A DNA stretch of 33,215 nt from Chloroflexota bacterium (lineage in GTDB: Bacteria > Chloroflexota > Anaerolineae > J036 > Brachytrichaceae): NCBI GenBank assembly GCA_030550095.1, contig JAUQQA010000028.1:1-33215 (forward strand), given 5' to 3'. A program made the translations under genes and the position numbers. The notes under the pieces are model-generated. The model did not search any database. It was not told the origin of the DNA and was given only the letters and a program-made list of their open reading frames with translations. Below are positions 1 to 8,620 of this stretch, one piece after another. Numbering within the stretch: the stretch's first letter is position 1; every line of letters starts with the position of its first letter.

Positions 1-2
1 TG

Positions 3-485
3 ATTGAGGCCGTCATCAGAGGCGTACGCGAGGGCGTCTTCGGCGTGAGAGTGGGCGAACGGGTGTGGTTCAGAGAGGTCGTGTCAGAGGCTGATCTGCA
101 AGGCGAAGCGGTGATCGTGCGCGCAACAGCGATTCAACGCGCCGATGGGGAGCGCCTTAGTTCGAGCCCGGCAGCAGCAGCGCCTGCTGTCGCGCCTTCG
201 CCTGCCGCAATGTCGGTGCGCGAGCCAGCGGCAACAGCTAACATCATTGCAACCAGCAGCGATGAGGTAACTGCGTCCACCTATGTGCTCCGCGTTCAGG
301 TGGAGCCATCGCGGATCAGCGATGTGATGCGCGGGGTACTCATCCCGCTGCAAAGGGGAGGTGCTGCGCTCCGACTGGAGCTGAGCGTGCGCGCCGAGGG
401 CACGATCCAGAAGCACACGCTCGATACAGTGCGCGAGACGCTCCAACAACTCGGCGCCGTTGTCCTCGAGGAACGCGTCGAGTAG
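3..485 (+). CDS. C-terminal part of a large protein, possibly a DUF499-type ATPase (partial)
   Basis: The reading frame is open from the left edge of the window and ends at TAG 483-485, giving the last 160 residues of a protein that starts outside. The visible part has an N-terminal piece with a VREGVFG motif, an Ala/Pro/Ser-rich linker, and a C-terminal alpha/beta domain (RISDVMRGVLIPLQ, then VRETLQQLGAVVLEE). This arrangement resembles, from memory, the C-terminus of DUF499 proteins: large AAA-type ATPases often found beside DUF1156 DNA methyltransferases in defence-like loci. No catalytic motif lies inside the window, so the family call is tentative. The ATG/GTG codons near position 45 are internal, because coding continues upstream of them. 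Confidence 0.5.
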   Translation: MEAVIRGVREGVFGVRVGERVWFREVVSEADLQGEAVIVRATAIQRADGERLSSSPAAAAPAVAPSPAAMSVREPAATANIIATSSDEVTASTYVLRVQVEPSRISDVMRGVLIPLQRGGAALRLELSVRAEGTIQKHTLDTVRETLQQLGAVVLEERVE

Positions 486-495
486 GCGGCTACGT

Positions 496-797
496 TCAGG
501 CGCCCGTCTCCGGGGCGATCCCCAAGGCGCGCAGGCGCGCTGCGAGCCGTTCGGCGCGTTGGCGCTCAGCGAGAAGCGCCTGCTCGGCATGCGCTGCGCG
601 CTCCGCATCCGTGAGCAGGATGTGCCCCTCGGCACTGCACCAACGCAGCTACGTCGCGGACATGCCCTCGTAGGCCCACCCCCACAGCGTGACGCCCAAT
701 TGCAAGGTTTCCATCCAGCCATCGTTCAAGCGCGGCACGTCTGCGGTTGGTGAAGTTGGCGATGGCTTCGAGGAAGAGGATGTGCCCGCTTGCTTTT
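496..797 (-). pseudogene. Uma2-family (DUF820) remnant, C-terminal part with in-frame stop
   Basis: On the minus strand one frame reads VPRLNDGWMETLQLGVTLW, then WAYEGMSAT, a TAG stop at 649-651, then LRWCSAEGHILLTDAERAA and a coiled Ala/Arg/Glu tail (LLAERQRAERLAARLRALGI) ending at TGA 496-498. That is the typical C-terminus of Uma2-family PD-(D/E)XK proteins, where the stop position is normally Trp (ATWLRW). The catalytic N-terminal domain is missing and a TAA closes the frame near 797. It is therefore a broken leftover of a multicopy family. The tail is intact apart from the single nonsense codon, so decay looks recent or the fragment was transferred as a piece. Confidence 0.7.
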
Positions 798-907
798 AGC
801 GAGGCGACTCGCAAGGGCGCGGCGATTGGGCTTGGCTGCGCACGTGCCTCTTCGCTAGGTAGCGGTCACCATGATCTCAGGCATGAATGAGGGCGATTCT
901 GCCAGCG

Positions 908-946
908 AAAAACGCCGCCCCAGCGCTTGTGGCACGCAGGGGCGGC
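908..946 (-). terminator. Rho-independent terminator after the aldolase gene
   Basis: Read on the minus strand, GCCGCCCC (946-939) and GGGGCGGC (921-914) form a perfect 8-bp GC stem with a 17-nt loop, followed by G and a run of five T (912-908). It lies about 20 bp beyond the aldolase stop codon and is correctly oriented to end that transcript. Confidence 0.8.
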
Positions 947-965
947 AACGCGCATGCCAACGCAG

Positions 966-2420
966 CTAATCGGCTAGCCCGCGGATGTCCTCCACGGTGC
1001 GCGGCTGCACACCAAAGTCCTCTGGCGACTTGTGGATCTCGGGCGCGGAGACGAAGCTCGCCACCAGCTCCTGCGTGTTGTTCACGCCGAGGCGGTCGAA
1101 GAGCATGGTGAAGCGCTCCTCCAGCGCTGTGCGGATGCGCGCGCGGTCGTCCTCGGGCAACGACCAGAGCTGTTTCTTGAACGGCCCCGTCGCCTTCTTG
1201 CGCGTCTTGTGCAGGAATTGCTCGTCGGTGTCGCCAGGCTTGCGCTCGTCGGCGGCGTTCTTGAAGAGCCATTGCGTGATCTCGTCGTTGAGCGCTTTGG
1301 GCAGGTTGGCATACACGATCTGCTGGAACGCGGTCGCAAGATGCACCTCGATCGCGCCCGCCTGCACGAACTTGCCGAACGCCTCCTCGGGCAACGTGCT
1401 GGCGCCGTGTTGCACTGCGCCACCCATGCCGAACTCCTCGCGCGCGGCGGTGGACAACTCGCGCAAGCAGTCGAAGTCAATCTGCACGTCGGCGATCGAG
1501 CCATCAGGCAGCACCACGCCGCCGTGCGTCGTGCCGGTCTGGATGGAGATCTTGCTCAAGCCAGGACGATGCTTGAACAGGCGCTGAAAGCCCGCCATGA
1601 ACGCGCGCAGCTCGTGCACGTCGCTGTTCTTCTGCCCCACTTCGCCAATCTCGCCGCCCAGCGAGACCACGATGTTCGCTGGCTGGCGGCTGCGGATGTA
1701 ATCCGCGAAGAGCGCGGTGTACTCGTAGTTCAGTCGCTGCTGCTCGTCCAGCGTGGGCTTGCTGAGATCAACCAGCGTTGAGGCGTCAATGTCAATGTTG
1801 TAGAACCCAGCCGCGAGCGATTCATCAATCAACTTTTGCAGCGCGGTGATCTCCTCGTCGGCATTGGTCTTGAATTTCTTGGCGTTGATTTGGAAGTGGT
1901 CGCCCTGGATGAACAGCGGCCCGCGGAAACCCTCTTTGATCGCCGCGGCAAGCATCACCGCGACGTATTCAGAGGGACGCTGGTCGGTGTAGCTCATCTC
2001 ACTGCGCGCGATCTCGAAGATCAGCGCGCCGACCTTGTGCTTGACCGCAGCGCTGAATGCAGCGCGCGCCGAGTCGTATGCCAACATGCGGATGTTCATC
2101 GCCGGCACGGTGAAGGTGTGCGGGATGGCGTTGCGCCCGCGCGCGATGTAGAGTTCGTGGATGGACGCAGGGCGAATGCCGAGCTGCTGCCCCAGCTCCC
2201 ACAGCAGCCAACGCGCCGCGCCCTTTTGCTCGTCGTTGCCGAACACGGCGAGGTTGACCAAGGTGTCCACCCCTGTGCGGCGCAGCGCCTCCATGTCGTG
2301 GATGGTGATCTCGTAGTGGCGCGTGCGCTGCGCGATCTCGTCCATGCGCTGTGGCTTATCCACCGTTACTTCCACGCAGTTGCCCATCGCGGCGGTGATC
2401 TCACGGATAACGCTCGACAT
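966..2420 (-). CDS. fba: Class II fructose-bisphosphate aldolase, long form
   Basis: This 484-residue protein should cleave fructose-1,6-bisphosphate to dihydroxyacetone phosphate and glyceraldehyde-3-phosphate with a divalent metal, in glycolysis or gluconeogenesis. Visible motifs are FIQGDHFQ (D174/H175, catalytic Asp and metal His), GGEIGEVG (E257), GTTHGGV (H299, metal) and GAVQHGAS (H338). It is much longer than the usual 280-360 residue enzymes, with about 100 extra N-terminal residues and a C-terminal extension of about 100. A perfect AGGAGG (2433-2428) lies 7 nt before ATG 2420, fixing the start. It has its own promoter (2478-2505) and terminator (908-946), so it is a single-gene unit. 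A related ketose-bisphosphate substrate such as tagatose bisphosphate cannot be excluded. Confidence 0.85.
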   Translation of the reverse strand: MSSVIREITAAMGNCVEVTVDKPQRMDEIAQRTRHYEITIHDMEALRRTGVDTLVNLAVFGNDEQKGAARWLLWELGQQLGIRPASIHELYIARGRNAIPHTFTVPAMNIRMLAYDSARAAFSAAVKHKVGALIFEIARSEMSYTDQRPSEYVAVMLAAAIKEGFRGPLFIQGDHFQINAKKFKTNADEEITALQKLIDESLAAGFYNIDIDASTLVDLSKPTLDEQQRLNYEYTALFADYIRSRQPANIVVSLGGEIGEVGQKNSDVHELRAFMAGFQRLFKHRPGLSKISIQTGTTHGGVVLPDGSIADVQIDFDCLRELSTAAREEFGMGGAVQHGASTLPEEAFGKFVQAGAIEVHLATAFQQIVYANLPKALNDEITQWLFKNAADERKPGDTDEQFLHKTRKKATGPFKKQLWSLPEDDRARIRTALEERFTMLFDRLGVNNTQELVASFVSAPEIHKSPEDFGVQPRTVEDIRGLAD

Positions 2421-2477
2421 GAGCCAACCTCCTTTTTTTTGAAGCGAGTCGAAGCGGCCAGCCTTGCTTCACATGCA

Positions 2478-2505
2478 AGTATAAGGGCGGAACACGCCTC
2501 AGCAA
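2478..2505 (-). promoter_or_regulatory. Promoter of the aldolase gene
   Basis: The minus strand reads TTGCTG (2505-2500), a 16-bp spacer, then TATACT (2483-2478). Transcription should start near 2471, leaving a leader of about 50 nt with the AGGAGG site. The spacer holds a small inverted repeat (GGCG-TGTTC-CGCC) that could be an operator. Confidence 0.55.
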
Positions 2506-2509
2506 TGTC

Positions 2510-3484
2510 TCACGGCTGCGCAATCGAGAGGACAAAAGCGACGACGTAGAACAACACAATGCCCCACATCTCGAGCGAAAGCTTGCCGATCTTCTGCCCG
2601 CTGCCATACGCCAGCCCGGCGAGCACAGCGCCAGACATGCCCAACAGCGCCGTCAGGCTAGCGAAGTGTCCAGCGCTCACGCGCGCAAAGAGCGGCATCG
2701 GTTGGAGCACATCCGCAAAGGTGATGAGCAACGTGTTGAACATCGTGCTGCCCAGCGCGTTGCCGAGCGCGAGATCGGCGGCGCCCAAGCGCGCTGCCGC
2801 CAACGTCACCGTCGCCTCAGGGAGCGTGGTGATCAGCCCAACGAGAAACGTGCCTACCCACGCGCGCGCCAGCCCGCTCTCCTCAGCGAGGCGCTCAGCG
2901 AGGTTGGGCAAGAACACTGCGGCGACAATCAGCACCACTGCGCCCGCCGCATAGCGCGCGCCCGCAACGCTCAACGTCATCGCGGGTTCGTGCGGGAGCT
3001 CATCGGGCTGCGCAGTTGGGTTCTGCTGCGTCCACTTGAACGAGATCCACAACGCAACGCTGTATAACGGCAAAAGCAGGGCAGCAAAGAGGCGCGCTAA
3101 GGTCAAGTTGCTCTGTTGCCCTAAGTGCAACCCCAGCCCTGCGACGCTGAGCAAGATCACCACCAGCCCTACGGAGAGCACATGATGCCGACTGACGCGC
3201 GTAGCGATGGGGTGAGGGTGTGTGGCGTCGAGCAAGACAAGAAGCAAAAAGTTCACCATGCTCGCGCCGAGCAAGTTGCCCAGGGCGATGTCTGGCAAGT
3301 CTTGCAATGCAGCGCTCGCCACGTTGAACGTCTCGGGCAAGCTAGTGGTCGCGGCTAGCAGAAAAAGCCCAATGAACGAGCGACCTAAGCCGGTCTTCTC
3401 GGCAAGCACATCGCCGTAGTAGGCAACCCAGCGCCCAGAGATCACCACGACGACGGCGACCAGGACGAATAGCACAAGCGTCAT
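2510..3484 (-). CDS. Calcium/sodium antiporter, CaCA family (YrbG-like)
   Basis: This 324-residue integral membrane protein should exchange Ca2+ for Na+ or H+ across the cytoplasmic membrane. The family's two inverted alpha repeats are clear. The first has TTSLPETFNVASAAL followed by DIALGNLLGASMVN. The second has ITTLPEATVTLAAARL followed by DLALGNALGSTMFN. The Glu in each PE motif is the ion-binding residue. About ten hydrophobic segments are visible. The start ATG at 3484 lies 7 bp after the P-type ATPase stop, so the two are probably cotranscribed, with the antiporter second. There is no strong Shine-Dalgarno site, which fits translation following on from the upstream gene. The substrate is assigned from the family; other cations are possible. 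Confidence 0.85.
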   Translation of the reverse strand: MTLVLFVLVAVVVVISGRWVAYYGDVLAEKTGLGRSFIGLFLLAATTSLPETFNVASAALQDLPDIALGNLLGASMVNFLLLVLLDATHPHPIATRVSRHHVLSVGLVVILLSVAGLGLHLGQQSNLTLARLFAALLLPLYSVALWISFKWTQQNPTAQPDELPHEPAMTLSVAGARYAAGAVVLIVAAVFLPNLAERLAEESGLARAWVGTFLVGLITTLPEATVTLAAARLGAADLALGNALGSTMFNTLLITFADVLQPMPLFARVSAGHFASLTALLGMSGAVLAGLAYGSGQKIGKLSLEMWGIVLFYVVAFVLSIAQP

Positions 3485-3491
3485 GTGAAGC

Positions 3492-5921
3492 TCATTGCTC
3501 GCGCGCCAGCTTGCGCACCAGCGGTAACGTGATAAATGCGATGCCGCCCGTGAGGAAGACAGCCGCGCCGACCAGCAGCAGCTCGCGCAGACCCAGCGGC
3601 ACTAAACCAAGCAACGCTTGCCCCACCGCCCAGTACACCAACCCCACCTGGAGCAACGCGCCGAGCACCACGCTGAGGTCTAACCACCTATTGGGCAACG
3701 GGCGCACGCGCAGCAGCCGCGAGGGATACGCGAAGAACAACTGCGCCAACCCTTCATACACGAACACCGCCGTCCGCACAGCAGCCAGCCCAATACCCAG
3801 CAAATAGCCCCCCAGCAACACCAAGCCGCCCATGAACGCCTTCACCATGCCGGTGAGCAGGATGAAGCTGAGCGAGGCGCGATCCAGGAGCGGCTCGCGC
3901 GGGTCGCGTGGTGGGCGGCGCATCAAGCCGGGATTGCGGTCCACGCCGAGCGCGAGCGCAGGTGGACCATCGGCGATGATGTTGATCCATAGCAGTTGGA
4001 CCGCCGTGAGCGGCAAGAACAGCGCGCCCATCTCGCGCAAACCGAGCAGAAGCGAAAGCCCTAAGCCAAGCAACACCAGCAACACCAACGCCACGTTGGT
4101 TGAGAAGAGGAAACGGATGAACTTTTGGATGTTCTCGTAGATGCTGCGCCCCTCCTCGATAGCAGCGACGATGGTGGCGAAGTTGTCGTCCATCAGCACC
4201 AACGCGGCGACCTCGCGCGAGACGTCGGAGCCGCGCTGCCCCATCGCCACACCGACGTCGGCGCGCTTGAGCGCTGGCGCGTCGTTGACACCATCGCCCG
4301 TCATGGCAACCACTTCACCGCGCTTTTGCAGGGCTGCGACGATGCGTAGCTTGTCTTCGGGCTTGACGCGCGCGAACACGTCCACGTGCACCAGTTCTTC
4401 GTCTGTGAGCTGCGCGATCGCCTCGCCAGTGACCACGCGCTGAGCAGGGATGCCCACGCTGCGCGCAATGGCGAGCGCCGTTGCGGGGTGGTCGCCGGTG
4501 ACCATCACCACGCGCACACCTGCCTCGCGCACTTTGCGCACCGCCTCGGACACCTCAGGGCGCGGCGGGTCGAGCAGCAGCACAAAGCCCAGGAAAGTGA
4601 GTTGTGTCTCGTCTTCGCCCTCACCGTGCGCTAAGGCGAGCACGCGAAAGCCTTGCTCGGCGTAAGACTCTGCCTCGCGCAGCAGCGCTGTTTGTTCTTC
4701 GGGCGTGCACGCCAAGCGCGGGATCAACGCCTCGGGCGCGCCTTTGAAGAAGCTGCCGATCGGCGTTGTGACGCGCATGTACTTCCAAGCGCTATCGAAG
4801 GGTCGCTCTGAGAGCCGAGAATACTCTGCGCGTGCGCGCGCGATGTCCACGTGTTGCGCTGCGTAGCGCAGCAGCCCCAGCTCCAGCGGATCACCAGCGC
4901 CAGTCTCCAAGTCGGCGTCGTTGCACAGCGCCAGTGCCAAGCACGCGCGCTGAGGGTCGTCGCTGATCAAGCGCTGCACGTCCATGCGGTTCTCGGTGAG
5001 CGTGCCGGTCTTGTCGGTGGCGATCACCGTCACGCTGCCGAGCGCCTCGACGGCGGAGAGCCGCCGCACCACCGCCTTGCGCCGAGCCATGCGCTCGACA
5101 CCGAGCGCTAGCGCCAACGTGAGCACCGCAGGCAACCCCTCAGGCACCGCTGCGACCGCGAGCGCCACGGCAAAAATCACCACTTCGCCTGCGCGCTCCA
5201 CACCTTGAACCAAGATGCCGCCCACTGCGATCAGCACCGCCAGCGCCATGATGTAGCGCGCCACTTGGTGACCAAACGCTGCCAGCCGCCGCTCCAGCGG
5301 CGTCTTGCCTTCTTCCATCTCAGCGAGCAAGCCCGCGATGCGTCCCATGGCGCTTTGCAGCCCTGTGCGCGTTACCTCGAACAATGCATGCCCGCGCACC
5401 AGCAGCGTGCCGGCGAAAACCTCGTCTTGCACGCCCTTCTCGACCGGCACACTCTCCCCTGTGAGAATGCTCTCGTCCACAAGCACGCCGCTCGCCTCGA
5501 GGAGCACGCCATCAGCAGCCACTCGGTCGCCCGCCTCGAGGCGCACCACATCGCCAGGGACAATCTCGCGGCTGGGGATGTGCTGGAAGCGCCCATCGCG
5601 CAGCACCCACGCCTGCGGCTCAGCGAGCATCTTCAGGCGACGCAGCGCATTCTCAGAGCGCCGCTCCTGCAACGTGCCAAGCCCGGCGTTCAGCAGCAGA
5701 ATGACCAAAATCGCCACTGACTCAGTAGGGATCCCCTCGGCGCCCTCGTACACCCAAAGTGCCGCGTCTATCACCAACGCCGCGAGCAGCACGTAGATCA
5801 ACGGGCTTTGGAACTGGCGCACGAACTTCCGCAGCAGCGATTCTGGGGGCTTTTCGGGAAGCGCATTCGGTCCAAAGGTCACCAAACGCCGACGCGCCTC
5901 CGCCGTGGAGAGGCCGCGCAT
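3492..5921 (-). CDS. P-type ATPase, calcium-transporting type (P2)
   Basis: With the chosen start (ATG 5921) the protein has 809 residues. It begins with a short cation-ATPase N domain (LSTAEARRRLVTFGPNALPE). The actuator TGES lies near residue 154, the M4 ion-binding motif VPEGLP near 259-264, and the phosphorylation site DKTGT at 303. A TGDGVNDAP hinge follows near 541, and M6 has NIIADGPPALALG. The VPEGLP and N-x3-D pattern in M4/M6 is that of calcium or calcium/manganese pumps of the P2A group. An upstream in-frame codon (6011) would add 30 poorly conserved residues. It was rejected because a TTGGCA-18-TATCAT promoter sits between it and ATG 5921. The antiporter follows 7 bp downstream, suggesting a joint cation-efflux role. 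Confidence 0.88.
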   Translation of the reverse strand: MRGLSTAEARRRLVTFGPNALPEKPPESLLRKFVRQFQSPLIYVLLAALVIDAALWVYEGAEGIPTESVAILVILLLNAGLGTLQERRSENALRRLKMLAEPQAWVLRDGRFQHIPSREIVPGDVVRLEAGDRVAADGVLLEASGVLVDESILTGESVPVEKGVQDEVFAGTLLVRGHALFEVTRTGLQSAMGRIAGLLAEMEEGKTPLERRLAAFGHQVARYIMALAVLIAVGGILVQGVERAGEVVIFAVALAVAAVPEGLPAVLTLALALGVERMARRKAVVRRLSAVEALGSVTVIATDKTGTLTENRMDVQRLISDDPQRACLALALCNDADLETGAGDPLELGLLRYAAQHVDIARARAEYSRLSERPFDSAWKYMRVTTPIGSFFKGAPEALIPRLACTPEEQTALLREAESYAEQGFRVLALAHGEGEDETQLTFLGFVLLLDPPRPEVSEAVRKVREAGVRVVMVTGDHPATALAIARSVGIPAQRVVTGEAIAQLTDEELVHVDVFARVKPEDKLRIVAALQKRGEVVAMTGDGVNDAPALKRADVGVAMGQRGSDVSREVAALVLMDDNFATIVAAIEEGRSIYENIQKFIRFLFSTNVALVLLVLLGLGLSLLLGLREMGALFLPLTAVQLLWINIIADGPPALALGVDRNPGLMRRPPRDPREPLLDRASLSFILLTGMVKAFMGGLVLLGGYLLGIGLAAVRTAVFVYEGLAQLFFAYPSRLLRVRPLPNRWLDLSVVLGALLQVGLVYWAVGQALLGLVPLGLRELLLVGAAVFLTGGIAFITLPLVRKLAREQ

Positions 5922-5929
5922 GATTTTCG

Positions 5930-5959
5930 ATGATACTTGAAGCAAGCCCACCTTGCCAA
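5930..5959 (-). promoter_or_regulatory. Promoter of the P-type ATPase gene, leaderless type
   Basis: The minus strand reads TTGGCA (5959-5954), an 18-bp spacer, then TATCAT (5935-5930), which ends 8 nt before ATG 5921. Transcription would begin at or next to the start codon. The -35 region overlaps a TTGCC-N5-GGCAA palindrome (5953-5967) shared with the divergent gap leader, a possible operator. Confidence 0.55.
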
Positions 5960-6003
5960 AGCGGCAAAGCGTTATACACTCCAAAAGAAAGCCCTGTCTT
6001 CCA

Positions 6004-6023
6004 CCGCTCACTCTCTTGAGCGG
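6004..6023 (+). promoter_or_regulatory. Hairpin in the gap leader
   Basis: CCGCTCA and TGAGCGG form a perfect 7-bp stem with a CTCTCT loop, about 60 nt before the gap start. The leader likely begins near 5985, after a weak TATACA (5973-5978). No T-run follows, so it is not a terminator. It may stabilise the mRNA or be chance. Confidence 0.3.
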
Positions 6024-6046
6024 CGCGCCTCAGGAGCACGGTCTAA

Positions 6047-7099
<1,053 letters not shown>

Positions 7100-7121
7100 C
7101 CCAGCGCAACGTTCATGCTCG

Positions 7122-7153
7122 AAGGCGGCAAGGGAATCCCTCGCCGCCTTTTT
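7122..7153 (+). terminator. Rho-independent terminator after gap
   Basis: AAGGCGGC (7122-7129) pairs with GCCGCCTT (7143-7150). AGGG (7131-7134) and CCCT (7138-7141) extend the stem past one A-C mismatch, with a 3-nt loop. T7149-T7153 form the run. It begins 23 bp after the gap stop codon. Confidence 0.9.
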
Positions 7154-7174
7154 CCTTACACCTCTCGTTTGCCC

Positions 7175-7804
7175 ATGCGCATTGCTGCGGTCGTGCTCGC
7201 CGCTGGAAGCGCCACGCGCTTCGGCAGCAACAAACTCGTGCTCCCGTTCGGCGATAGCACGGTGATCGCTCACACTGTGCGCGTCGCGCTGCAAGCCGGC
7301 GCGCAGCCAGTCGTGGTGGTGACAGGCTACGAGCAGGCGCGCGTTTGCGCCGCGCTTGCCGATTTGCCCGTGCAGTTTGCACACAACGCGCGCTACGCAG
7401 AAGGGGAGATGATCCTCTCCGCACAAGTCGGGCTACGCGCGCTCCTGGAGACAGACGCAATCGCGGCGTTCATCGTGCTCGGCGATATGCCGCTAGTGCC
7501 GACGTGGGTCTTCGAGCGGCTGGCGACCGCCTACCGCCAACGCTGCGGCACCGTGATCGCGCCGATGTTCGCAGGGCAACGCGGGCATCCTGTGCTGCTT
7601 GGGCGATCGTGGTGGGACGCTGCATTAGCGCTGCCGAGCACGGCGCCCTTGCGCACCTTGCTTCATGAGCATCCGCGCGCCGTGGCGCACGTGCTCGTGA
7701 ACACGGACGCCGTATTGCGCGATGTGGACACGCCCGAGCTTTACGCTGAGGCGTTGCAACTGCTCAAGGCGCGTTCATTTGGGGCGCAACCGAATCTCGA
7801 ATAG
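7175..7804 (+). CDS. MobA-like NTP transferase (MocA / molybdopterin cytidylyltransferase-like)
   Basis: This 209-residue protein has the nucleotidyltransferase signature LAAGSATRFGSNKL at the N-terminus (LxAGxxxRxGxxK), the metal-binding LGDMP motif near residue 105 and RGHPVLL near 145. The GHP motif is typical of MocA/MobA proteins that attach CMP or GMP to molybdopterin. It could equally be the nucleotidyltransferase partner of a xanthine-dehydrogenase-type maturation system; no such genes lie nearby. ATG 7175 was chosen because an earlier start at 7115 would lie inside the gap terminator. No Shine-Dalgarno site is visible. The last 30 bp overlap the convergent cyclotransferase gene tail to tail. 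Confidence 0.85.
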   Translation: MRIAAVVLAAGSATRFGSNKLVLPFGDSTVIAHTVRVALQAGAQPVVVVTGYEQARVCAALADLPVQFAHNARYAEGEMILSAQVGLRALLETDAIAAFIVLGDMPLVPTWVFERLATAYRQRCGTVIAPMFAGQRGHPVLLGRSWWDAALALPSTAPLRTLLHEHPRAVAHVLVNTDAVLRDVDTPELYAEALQLLKARSFGAQPNLE

Positions 7805-8620
7805 CTTGGGCCAAAGCTTGCCGGTCACAAACACGCGTTTGGCTTTCGCATCGTAGGCGATGCCGTTGAGCACGTCCACGGGTTGCTGGCGGTCGGCTGC
7901 GCTAAGCAAGCCGCTCAGGTCCACCCAGCCCACCACACGCCCATCGCGCGGGTCAATGCGCACGATCCAATCCGTTTGCCACACATTGGCCCACACCTCG
8001 CCCTCGATGTATTCCAGCTCGTTGAGCTGATCCACGGGGCGCTCGCCATCGCGCACCTGCACCGTGCGCACCACCACGAAACGCTCGGGGTCGAGGAAGC
8101 GCAGCACTGACGTGCCATCGCTCATGATCAGATGCTGACCGTCAAACGTCAGCCCCCAACCCTCGGTGTCGTAGGTCCACTCGCCGAGCTGAGCGAACGT
8201 GTCGCGGTCATACACAAAGCCGACGCGGTTCTGCCACGTGAGTTGGATCAACCGATCGCCCACCAGCGCTAGCCCCTCGCCGAACAGCTCTGGTGCCAAG
8301 TCGAAACGGCGCAACACAGCGCCGGTCTCGAGGTCCACCTCGCGCAGGCTAGAGCGCCCCCAAAGCCCTGTGCTCTCGAAAAGCCGCCCCTCGGCATACA
8401 CCAACCCTTGCGTGAATGCCTCAGGGTCGTGGGGATACACGGCGACAACTTCGTAGCCGTACACGCGCGGCGTCGCAACGAGGGTTGCGGTCGGCGAAGG
8501 TGTAGCCGTGGGTGCGTGGGTGGGTGTAGGCGTGTAGGGTTGTGGCGACACGCCGCCTGCCGTGCAGGCAACCACAGCGAACGTCGTCAGCGCGAAGAAC
8601 CAAACGCGCATGCGCTGCAT
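7775..8620 (-). CDS. Glutaminyl-peptide cyclotransferase, lipoprotein
   Basis: The 281-residue product belongs to the bacterial/plant glutamine cyclotransferase family, a five-bladed propeller that turns N-terminal Gln into pyroglutamate. Family features are AFTQGLVY, ESTGLWGRSSLR, TYDTEGWGLTFDG, MSDGTS, LNELEYIEGEVWANVW and VLNGIAYD. A signal peptide ends in lipobox VVAC (Cys19), followed by a Thr/Pro linker, so it should be anchored on the outer face of the cytoplasmic membrane. The start ATG at 8620 overlaps the stop of the O-antigen ligase gene by one base (TAATG), indicating translational coupling. An internal Met4 is a possible alternative start. Confidence 0.9.
   Translation of the reverse strand: MQRMRVWFFALTTFAVVACTAGGVSPQPYTPTPTHAPTATPSPTATLVATPRVYGYEVVAVYPHDPEAFTQGLVYAEGRLFESTGLWGRSSLREVDLETGAVLRRFDLAPELFGEGLALVGDRLIQLTWQNRVGFVYDRDTFAQLGEWTYDTEGWGLTFDGQHLIMSDGTSVLRFLDPERFVVVRTVQVRDGERPVDQLNELEYIEGEVWANVWQTDWIVRIDPRDGRVVGWVDLSGLLSAADRQQPVDVLNGIAYDAKAKRVFVTGKLWPKLFEIRLRPK

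Noticed and set aside
566-814. Minus-strand frame giving an 82-residue protein
   Set aside because: It overlaps the Uma2 remnant in a different frame; only the neighbouring frame shows family similarity.
5973-5978. TATACA as a confident gap promoter
   Set aside because: No -35 hexamer was found at 16-18 bp (the nearest TTGCCA is 14 bp away), so it is mentioned only as weak.
5922-6011. 30-residue N-terminal extension of the P-type ATPase
   Set aside because: A TTGGCA-18-TATCAT promoter lies inside it, and the cation-ATPase N domain begins right after ATG 5921.
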